Below, piece by piece: positions 23,401-35,400 of a stretch of 64,000 nucleotides of DNA. How positions within the stretch are numbered: position 1 is the first letter of the stretch; each line of letters opens with the position of its first letter. Both the position numbers and the translations under genes were made by a program. The notes beneath the pieces are model-generated. The model saw only the letters and a program-made list of their open reading frames with translations, was not told the DNA's origin and did not search any database. The DNA is from Mytilus trossulus (Eukaryota > Mollusca > Bivalvia > Mytilida > Mytilidae): assembly GCF_036588685.1 (NCBI RefSeq), contig NC_086374.1, forward strand, positions 32,976,886-33,040,885, written 5' to 3'.

Positions 23401-26400
23401 AAACATTCACAGTATAGAAACTAAAATTAGCTAGCAGATTTAGAAACAAGTTTATTTTTATATCATTGAAATCAAACCACATTTCAAAAACTTTTCCAAC
23501 TGGCAAAGTTTGCTTTTTGAAGAAGTTCTCAACCTGTAATAGATCTCCCTTGACTGTCTTTAAGTGCTGTCATCATTACACAAGATAAAGTTCTGAATGA
23601 ATCATTGAATAGGTTTACAAACAAAACAATCGTCTCAGTTCTGCACCCAAAACCTCACTTCAAAAACTACCCTCCACAAAGGTTAGTACCCATATAACTG
23701 ATGTAATGATAAAATACACAGATTGTTTGATAATTTGAAATGAATGCCTCAATCTCCCTTTATGAATCAGCGGAATACATATTTCTAAATAAGTCTTTAT
23801 TCAGTGGGTGTTTAAAGTATACACCAATGTCCTGTATACAAACTATTGATATAATCTACAAATTTTAAGCAATTAAATTGGTTGCGGTGAAAAGCATGTT
23901 TCAACACTTTAATAATGCTTTGCATTTATTCAAAATTTACTGCTAACATTTTAATGAGATTATTTGGTGGATTGTATTAATCTTACTTATAAATGAAGTG
24001 AAATATTTCACAGTAAATAAAGCTTATAAGTATTAGTAAACATTTTAAGTGTTTGAAAAGCCATTACACAGCTGAATAAAAACATCAATTCAATGCAATT
24101 TTATTTCCTGCAATATCCAATGATATATGTGTTTTATAAATTCTGAATTTAATTGTCAAAATCAAAGTCAGGTCTTGTTACCATGGCTATTGAAATGATT
24201 TTTTCAGTGGACACATCATTTTAACATACCTTTAAACCACTTCAAATATCAACAGAAATAAAAAGTTTGCTTAAGTTTGTTTCATGATATAAACATCTGA
24301 CAGCAGAACTGTGTGCATTAATGATATTGATAAGAAACATGTTGATAGCCATCAATCATAACCTGCAGCTGACCCCCATTTAACAACCAGACCAGCCTCT
24401 TACTCATAACATGTCCAATGGTCTACCAATTCAAAATAGCTTTCAATATAAGGTGAAGGGTGATAGATAAATAGAATTGTTTTGATTATCTCATATTTCA
24501 CATAAATAATAAGATAATTGACAGCAGTTAGCTTAGTTTCCAGTGGCAAATATTTCATGCATTTTCAGGACAACCATGGAGTATTAAAAAATGTCATAGT
24601 TATGTATACAAAGTAATAGTAGCAATCATATAGTTTACTATTCTTATATATTAGTCTTAAGTTCTCTTGTATCAACATCTTATCACTTATTGGAAGTCAC
24701 ATATGGAGTAGGACATTTGCATTCCAAAAAAACCCACTCACTTAACTTTATTTCATAACATTTGAACAAACATTAACACAAACATTATCAGTATCTAAAG
24801 GCTGGTTTTCATTCCTTAAACGGCTATTTTCTTTCTTCCTTTAAAGTTTTTTTAACAATAATATATAATGAAAGAATTTGAGTTTTGGGTAAAGGAAGGT
24901 TTCAAATTATTTCTGTTTTTACCCACTCCCACTCCAAATGAGATGGATTACTGTAAATCCTGATAATCTATTACAGCTGAAGCTGATAATATTTGTGAGT
25001 CCATAGATTGAGCTGACATTGAATTTGTAAAAATTCCATGGAGTTAGTAAGTTGTTTAAAAAGTAACATGCCCTACCTTCATTCAAAGTGCTGATAAATC
25101 CACTGATAAAAATACACACACAGCATAAAGAATGACTGAGCTTACAAAAATGTGTAATGAGTTTGCAAATAATTTATATCACTGCAAGATTTATGATTTT
25201 TTACGAATCTGCCAAGATCTTATGGTAAACATGATTTAAATACATTGTGTTTTATATACATGATATATCATCTCTGTATTAATGATCAAAAGAATATTAA
25301 TAAATGTGTAATTTTTATTTGTTAAAAATAATTTCCAGCCATCTGCTTTAACTAATCTTTTGTAACTGTGCCAAGGAGAGACAGGAAAGTTTATATTTAT
25401 GAACAAGGCAACCCAATTTATTACCCATAGTCCAGAAACTTATCATCCTAATCTGTAGACCCAAATGATGAACTGAATTAATCAATTTCAGAACCTTGGA
25501 GGTCTCTATGACCAACAATATATTGTGTCTCAGTTTAGGACCAATGCTTAACTGAACATAATGAAGATATGGTTTTGAGATTCCATTGACCACAATATGC
25601 GCATTGTACATGTACATGTGTAAGTGTGAAATTTTCACTTTAAAACAAATCACTTTTTTTTGCTTTGAGCTTTTAACCAAATGTAACCTATTCATAATAC
25701 ACAAAAATACACAAAAACTTACTTTTTTAGAAATATAAAACCAAACATCTATATCAATAGGTCACCTTGATCTAGATTGCATTCCATTGAATAAAATGAA
25801 CAATCCATGTGAACCTTCATGATGAACAAAACATTAATCTCACTGTTGCATAAAGAAAGTATGAATGATGGTACAAAACAAAACATGCAACACATAAAAG
25901 TTATTTTGAGTTTCTGTTTTCTAAAAATATAAACAGCACCAGCAATATCAAGTACCAATGTCTTCAACTTAAATATGCTGAATACCAAGATTGCACTTCA
26001 AAGAAAATTGAATCTGTTATTCCTAATCAAACACTTCAACACAAAGCAATTGCATTATTTAATTCCATCTGTTAGCCTACAAAAGTTTAATTCCAGTCTG
26101 TCATTCTGTACTAAATGGTACCAGAACTGATTTTTTTAAACAAAATAGTTTAAAATGAACACTAACAGGTGAAAGTGATGAGTCAACAAAAAGAATCAAT
26201 AGGCTGATATTAATCTATAGAAATATCTCACTTATAAATCAATGGCTGTAAATTAAGGTGTGATAACAAATCTATTTTCCTTATAAAAATTAAAGATTAC
26301 AACAGCAACAACCTGTCACTCATGTTAGAGATATGGAGGGGGGGGGAGGGGGGGGGGGGGGGGGGGGGGGGGTATCGACCTGAACACACCATTGACACTC

Positions 26401-29400
26401 ATGTTAGAGATATGGAGGGGGAGGTATCAACCTGAACACACCATTGACACTCATGTTAGAGATATGGAGGTGGAGGTATCGACCTGAACATACCATTGAC
26501 AGGTCTAGAGGTTACTGTAAGTTCTAACAGCGCATCCCCCCCTATTTCTTCTTTTTCCAGTACCAATCATGTGCCAATCAACATCAGCTGAGAATCAAGG
26601 AATCACCCATTTTGGAGGTGCCTCTCCCCCTTTTTTTTTAGAATTTCTTGACACCACAGAAAGTTTTACTGTGAGATTGTTGGAAGTAACTCTTCTTATA
26701 CTATGTATTCTTCAATCCCAAGTTTTCTTTCAATTTGAATGGAAGTGTTTATATTTTTCTTCTTTTTTTCAAATTAAAGTTCATGCACTATATACAATTG
26801 TACATGGGAAGCCAAATAAGTTTGGACAGCATCCATAACGGATATAATTGTCCATTTCATTACAGTAAGGTATTGTTCTATATACACAATCAATATATAA
26901 TACATACATAGATACTTATAATTGCTATCCTTTTCAGTAATTAATCACCTAATGTGATTCCATTATTGTATCAATTTCTCCACAGACTTCAAAGAAGAGA
27001 ATTAATCAGAATGGCAGATAATAAATTCTAACATATTGGCCATGTAACCAAGAGGCCCCCAGGTATCATGTATGATTGGCTTCCTTCCTGTCTAGCCATT
27101 ACATCTAAATGTAGGACCTGATGTAACTGATTGTGTCAGATAAATTAATATAATAATCAACCAGGTAACCAGAAATTGTAAAATGCACAGCTGCAATCTT
27201 TAAAAGTAACAATTTTTATTGGAAAATGCATGCCTTGATCATTCTCTGAAACAACTTTTACTAGTAACAAATACCTTCTTAAATTATACATCATTGATTT
27301 TAAGTTACGTGCTGATTTCCCATATACATACACATGTACAAATATCTACGAAACTTTATTTAACTCTATAAAACGGATATGAGAAATCTTAAAATTTATA
27401 ATAATATTTCCTGAAATATTTAAAAATTTCAGATTTATCTAAATATTAAGTGGAATTCTTATAACTTAAATTTTGCAAGATCATGCTTTTTTTAAATGCT
27501 GGTTGTGTTTATAAAAATATCATATTTCTAACTCTTGGATATGGAAATACAAATATTTATTTTATTGAACCCTAATGGTATTTTCAACATGTTCAATGAA
27601 ACTTTGAAATTAAACTTGAAAAAGCTTTTAATTTACATTTACCTGAAGTCATTGTAAAAATATCTTATCAGAATTTGAGTCCACATTAAAAATTCCAGAA
27701 GTCTTGAGAGATAAATGTATATTTGTAAACACAGCTGGTCCCCTCAGTCCACTAACATGTAGGTACTTGGTCTTTTAACAGGGGTCTATCATTCATTCAA
27801 AACAGACTTGTATATAACATGATTTAATCACTGTGTAATATCTAGCATTCAGGTTCATTCATCCGTGAATTGACCCTCATTGATTTCATAAAGTGTAGAC
27901 ATATATATTTTAAATGCCTTAAATACACATATTAACATAATACCCAATGTTTGAATGCAGAATATATCCACCATTTGTTTCAACTAATTAGGTTCCTTTC
28001 CAAGTCTTAAGGTCACAATTATTATGATACAATTAACTAATATAACATTAAATACAAATGTACATCATTGTTTGGGGGAATTACTAGTCTGTCCCTTTTA
28101 CTTTTATCAAGAAACACAAAATTTGAAATAATTGAAAAATTGTAAAATTATGGAAAATATTATGCTCTTATCTTATTCATAAGAAAAATTTATTGTTTTG
28201 TTCCTTTTTTTTTTGGCTATTTATATAACTCCATAAAACAAGCATTTTGGTTTACCAATTTCGTTTCTTATTTGCCAAAGGGACTGTGATATTTGAAACT
28301 AATTTCATCTTGGAAATAATAAAATTATTAAGTGTTAAAACATCTAGAGATGATTATTTGTTTAAATTCTGTGTTTACGAGTGTCTAGTCATTAATTAGG
28401 ACAATACTATCATCAAATTAAATGTAATTGTCAAAAGATGGCAGTCTCTGAGATACAGATCTTCACTTTATACCCTCTCTACATACTATAAAAGGGGGAA
28501 AATAGAAATTTTGTAAATGCCCCAAATTAATTTTTGTTAAATCCATACACATATGGTCAAACTCATCGCAAAAAAGGTTTTTTAACAAGTAAAACTGTCA
28601 CATATTTTACACAACAAATATGTACAAAAACTTCCATGAACAGAGAAAATGATAATAAAATCCATACTAACCACGCTTCATGTTATTACAAGTGTCCTGT
28701 TCCTGTTAAATACTATACATATTAGGTCAAAAATCCAATTGAGTCATCATCATCACATCAATACAGTCCCAATTAAAATTTAGTAAAGTATTGGAGGGAA
28801 TGTCCATTTTAACAATGACTGCCTCTGTCAACTACTTGATCTATTTTTAGAAATCTCCTAGAAATATTGATCTGCAGCACATGGCAATAAAAATGAAACA
28901 AAAATGCAGAGGTTCAACTGGGGAAACCTCCAGAATGATGAAAAAATTGTGGAAAACTGATTTATAAGTTATTAAGTGAAATTTCTAAGCCCAAGGATCA
29001 TAACTCTGCACAAAATCATCAGACCAAAACAAAATTTGATCTTGATCTGTAACTTGATTAAACAATAGACCAAATATTAAATCAACATCTTCAAGCATGA
29101 AAACAAAAAGTGTGGAAAACTGAAGGATGGACAGACAGACAGACAAAGTGCAAACCTAAAGTCCTTTTCCACTTTGTTGGTAGGGGACTTATAAAACAAT
29201 TGTTAACAGCAACATAATTTGATAATCATAGTCCATAATGATCACATTAAATGTCTATGATATTCTGTATTTACCATGCTTCATCATAAAATAAGGTCAA
29301 AGTACTGAAAGACCCCCCTCATAGGTAAATTAAATACACTAAATGGAGCCAACACCCTTATGGGTGTATCCAATACTTACAAACTAAAGCTGTTCTAAAG

Positions 29401-32400
29401 TCAACTAGGTGTTCTTAGTCCACAAGCATGACAATTTGGGTTTAGACATGGTTAGGGAGTATAGCTGTTATTTGTGTACCATATATTGCCATGTCTTTTG
29501 AAAAGATAGTTTATTTAGGTTATTTTCCTATCAACTAGTTTATATGTGTAAAAGAGAGAAGACAACAGCTTTGATAAAGAGGACTTTCTGATTGTCAGCT
29601 TCTATTTTTTATCAGTCTTCAGATCTCTGATTCAATCATATAATCATTTCATCTAAATCAAATGTACCATCATAATCAGGAAGATTGGCCTCATTTTATA
29701 TAAACAGATGAGGAAATATTTTTTCCTCTTTCCTGTTCATACATGTACTTGTAACAATTATATATATAAGTTCAACTATTGTGAGAATAACTCTGGAATG
29801 ATTAAACTAAGCTTCCATTCTTTCAATTCATTTTCGAATTAATAATTTGTATGTCCCTTTGGTATTTTTTGTCTCTCTTTTACTTTCATTTTAACAACTT
29901 ATTATTGGAATGTCCCTTTGGTATCTTTCGTTTGTCTGTGTCTTTCATTTTAACAATTTATTAAAAACATTCAAAACTGGGTGGTCACTTAATCATTTAT
30001 ACAGGGCCCTGTACTAATAGCTACTGTTGAATAAAAGCTTACCAGGTATATTTAATTGTCAAAAAACAACATCATAAATACAAGAGTAACAGAATTTCAA
30101 ACAGCAAAGGGTGCATAACAATTGAACAATATGATTATATAAATGGTACCATATCAAAATCTTGTGTTAAATTATGAAAATCTTCACTGGGACAAAGAAA
30201 AAACTACTGTTCAGAATAATACAGAGACAAAGACTGTAAATGTTTAATCTCATATTACCAAAACAAGCAAACTTATCAGTTAAAACGAACAGTCCATAAC
30301 TCATTGAAGCATTCAAGTTTTTGTAAAACAACACATCCATAATCAGAAACCAGTAAAACCCATATTACACAGGAATATACAACTTCAGACAACATTTGGA
30401 AACTTAGAAACCATAGGCTCTTATCATAAAACATATTCAGATTACATGTGGTGACAACTGGAAACCAATAAACTATATATGTTCTTGTTATTATTGAGTA
30501 GGATATTTTATTTTAAATACATGTACTAGAAAGAAGAAAAAAAATCAATGGACAAATTAATTGTGATCAAATATTTATTTCTAGAATTGTAATTTGTTGA
30601 AATTTAAAAAATATATATATATATATATATTCATACCAAAATAATTGATTTTTTTTTTTTTTATATTATAACAGTTACGTGTTCCTTACCTTCAGTGTTG
30701 AACAAATAAAAGCTGTATTTACTTTACAGGAAACTAAAATTTGTGTTAAACCAATCCTCTGTAGTTTTGTCAAGGAGCTTTGTATTAATAAATTACCTAT
30801 ATACACAAACTACTATAGAATACATTTACATATAGAACTAACCTTTAAGTTTATATACTGTGTATTAAACACATTAAATACTTCCCTTCACACTTTCAGA
30901 TCAACACTTTACAATTTATTTATGACGTCAGATTACCTATTGCAAATTTTAAAAACTTCATCATTTTTACATATTTATGTCAAGGATGGTGAATTTCGAA
31001 AGGAGTGATGTTTTTGAAATATGATTACGATCTGCCCACAATTTTTATTGTTCAGAAACATTACATAAATTTCAATGAGATAAATATTTCAAACACATTT
31101 ATCCTAATTATCATCAGTTTTATTCGGTCTTCTGTGGCCTAAAGCAAACCAGTTTATTTTTTTACATATTTCATATAAATCTTTTATGTGTAATTTTTAT
31201 AGTTTATAACTACAAAGTTTCTAAAAGTAACTTCTGTTTGTCCTATGGAAACTTTTGACTAGCACAGCATCTTGATTTGTATGAGATCAAAATTGTGAAT
31301 TGTTATCTTTTCAAAGACTTATTTATAGATCTTAAAATTTGAAACAACTGAATACTACACATCTACTTTTGCATAGGTACTATTTCTGTACTAAAAAATA
31401 TGTAGTACTGGAAATTTACTTTTAATATTTAGTACTTTTTCTTTACTTTATAATTATTGTTATATATAGTAAACGGACAGAAAGTCTCAGGACAGTTATT
31501 GCATAAAGTCACAAATGTGGTAGGACAATTGTTCGAATATGTATTAAGAGTATAGTCCCATTTCATGTATAAGTTTTACAAGACATACCTAAATGTATAG
31601 AGGTTTTGGAGATATAGTCTGATTTCATGTTTAAATTCTAAAAGACAGACCTATAGAGGATATAGTCCAATTTCAAGTTTAAGTTCTACAAGACAGACCT
31701 ACAGAGGTTAGAAGATATAGTCCCAATTCATGTTTAAGTACTATGAGACATATACCGATAGAGGTTTGTTGATCTATAGATATAGGAAGATGTGGTATGA
31801 GTGCCAATGAGACAACTCTCCATCCAAGTAACAATTTATAAAAGTAAACCATTATACATGTAGGTCATTAAGTGACAGCCTTGGCTCACACAGAAAAGCA
31901 AGCTATAAAGGACCCCAACAATTACTATTGTAAAACCATTCAAATGGGAATTGCCCAATTTCATGGTTTAAGTTCTACAAGACATACCTATAGAGGTTTG
32001 AAGATATAGTCCAATTTCATGTTTTAAGTTCTACAAGACATACCTATAGAGGTTTGAAGATATAGTCCAATTTCATGTTTTAAGTTCTACAAGACATACC
32101 TATAGAGGTTTGAAGATATAGTCCAATTTCCTGCATCTCTATACTTTTCCCATTCAATGCTATTATAATCATATCTGCCAATTTTGTCATAATTCCTGCC
32201 AAGACTTGATTGTCATATATTTCCAATCAAAAGTATGTAAGATTGTACAATCAGTTAGCCAATTTTAAACAGTAAAATATCTCAATAAAATTATCCTTGT
32301 AATCCTTTCTTGGGTAAAATTACTTCAATTATGACATAAAAAATTTTCAATTTATAATAGAAGATAATCTATAAGCCTGAACATTTATCAGATAAGTCAG

Positions 32401-35400
32401 GACAGGTTTGACTAATTAAATTAATTACATAATTAATCTTTTAATCTGTTGATGATATTAACACTCACATTAATCATCCTGACATAATTTAATTGCCATA
32501 ATAAATTTTTAATAAAATAATCTGACCATCTGACAGTAACAAAAAATAACCAAGGTGTCTTAGAATAACTGTGTTGTTACTTTTGTTTCTGTCACAAGTA
32601 TGATCATTTTACTTATATATAAACAACAAAAACCTGGCTATATTGAATATCAAAATAAAACATGACCAGTTAAAAATATCTCCAAACTTTGTGAATAAAT
32701 CTAAATTGTTTTTGCACTTCTTGAAACTTTATAAATACATTTAAAAGAAAAACTTAATTGGTATTTGTCTTTTACAAGTTCCATTTTGAAAGTGTTTTAG
32801 CTTCAGCTAGAACTAAAAGGAAGAAATATTTACTAGATGTCCAAGAAAAATTACAGAAAGTCTTCAACATCTCTTATAGTGGTCTACCATCAAATATAAA
32901 TATAGGTAGATGTGATATGATTGCCAAAGAAGACCAAAGGATTTGTGCATGTACAACCTACAACATTGAGCAAAACCCATATGTTTTCAGCAAAGAAGTT
33001 ATTACTTTTTTTAAAAGTATAGCCAATTTTTAGTATTCATGAAAGAATTTAGAACCTATAGGATCTTAGAAGGTCATGGTATTGAAAAACCTGCCACAAT
33101 AATTTACCAGTTATACATATATATATATATATTGCTTTTACTGAAATTTAAAACTTCACCTATTCAGAAAGTGCTTTACTGTAACATGCAAGAAAGTAAC
33201 ATAATAACTTACTATAAAGATATATTACACACTTAATGGATGGAACCTTAATGCATTACAAAATTTCAAAATAATTAAAATTATTAAAGGATGCATCATA
33301 GGCAGTTATGCTTACACATGTATTTAGAATTCAACTTTATAGTGGTGCATGAAACATAACACAGAGAAAACAAAATTAATTCTGAGGGATAAAAGTTTAG
33401 TGTACATTAACAAAATAAAACCTGAACAAAATATACCAAGTCTGCATTAATTTTATTTTTAAACTTAAAATTGGCACATACTACACTAATCCAACTACTT
33501 TCGTCAAAGGATTTGCTCATAAATACCAACGGATTTAAATTCTTTACATACATTTATGATTTTAAATCTACATGAATTACTGACTATTATTGTGTTATTC
33601 AGCCAATTGTTAACTGTGAATCAAATATTTTGTAACATTAAGTGTTTATTTATGTCAATAAATATAACCTGAAATTGATTACACAGCAATTCATATTTAT
33701 GCAAGTAAGCTAAACTGATATATTTTCAGATTATTTTCTTTAAGCCATTTACTGCTATTCTATATCCAATGTAGTATTGTATTTTCATAATGTAAGAAAT
33801 CTGCCATTTTAATTCATTCATTTATGAATAAAAAAGATGCAAACTATTTTTTTTTATTAATGACAAAATTTAGTTCAAAGGCAACAGAGTAGTCTCCCCT
33901 TGTGATTCCAATAATATTGCTAGAATAACTTCCCTTTGATTGCTTATGTATTGTCAAATGAAAATAGATGTACAAGAAACCATTGTTTCAGTTGAGAAAA
34001 ATCAAGTTGAAGAATAAGTTGTTTTTCTAAACTGACATTATTTGAAATTTAAAAAAAATGTGCAGCTTAAAAGTTCAAGAAGCCTGTGTAACCACTCATT
34101 TAGATATATATGAGTAATTCTGACTATGTACCTGTCAGATTTTCCACAAAGAAAAGAGTTTGTACTTTGACAGCTCCTTTAATCCTGATCTAGTCCTTTA
34201 AACTTTTTGGGGTTTTGGTACATATGATGTTCACAGCAATTTTGTCCAGATCTAATGCCCAATGTTTAAATATTGTATATTTTAATTTGAACATAGAAGT
34301 TATTAAAGTGAAAGTTGATTGAGATTCATGTCTTGGTGTCAGACAAATAAACTGTTAAAAAATATCCTTCCTCAGAACTCGTTGAAGAAATAATTATGTT
34401 TCTAAAATCCTACACAAGTAAACTGGCTCACTGGAGTTCTCCATACAGATCACTATACCTTATGTCTGTTAACTGACATTTCATTCAAAGTCTTTTCCTT
34501 TCTGGTGCTGAACATATTTAATAGCAAAGAAAAGTACACAACAAACTTGCTTTAACCGTGTTAACCTTTTACATTTCTATGTAACTTCCAAAAATTATAC
34601 AGACATTAGAGATTTCAAAAGGTAACAATCCCTTAATCCTTCAAGCTGAACTTATCCTTATCCTGAAGTGTTATGCTTTTTCTTGCAACACATTAGATAA
34701 CGATTTATTATAAATCAATACACAACAGACAGATCAATCTGTTATTATAGAGATGTCTGTATCTTACAGAAATATGTCAATCAAGGACACCTCTCTCCTT
34801 CCCTGTCTCAAGTTATCATCACATTGCTCTCCTTATCAGACAAATCACTGTGGAAACTTTTATCCCACCAAAATTTAATGTCAGTTAGAGATAATATTTG
34901 GATTTTTTGCCTGATTTTTTAGTGTAAATTTTTGCAGACAGATAATGTCTTTTCATTGAGTTTACATTTCAATTGATATTATACAGTGTGTCTTTCTATG
35001 TAGTGATGTTACAGTGACAGTTACACTATTGTTTCAGATAAGGGTGAAGGTTTGGTACCATTAAAACGTTTAACCCGCAGCAATTGTTTGCACCTGTCTT
35101 AAGTCAGAAATCTGATGTTTAGTAGTTGTCCTTTGTTGATTTGGTTTCTAGTTTCTCATTTTCTATAAAGATTAGACAATTGGTGTTTTAGTTTGAATGG
35201 TTTTACACTAGTAATTTTCAGGGCCATTTATACAGTCTGCTTTATAGCTTGCTGTTCAGTGTGAGCCAAGGCTCAGTGTTGAAGACTGTACTTTGACCTA
35301 TAATGGTTTATTTTTATAAATTGTGGCTTGGATGGAGAGCTGTCTCATTGGCACTCATACCACATCTTCTTATATCTATATAAGACATGTACTCTTAACC

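Noticed and set aside
30679..31008. 109-codon plus-strand frame
   Set aside because: Inside DLGAP intron 1 on the opposite strand; no similarity and AT-driven composition.
32758..33033. Plus-strand frame with a helical, Lys-rich start
   Set aside because: Contains a repeat fragment (ATATAGGTAGATGTGATATG) and no family match.
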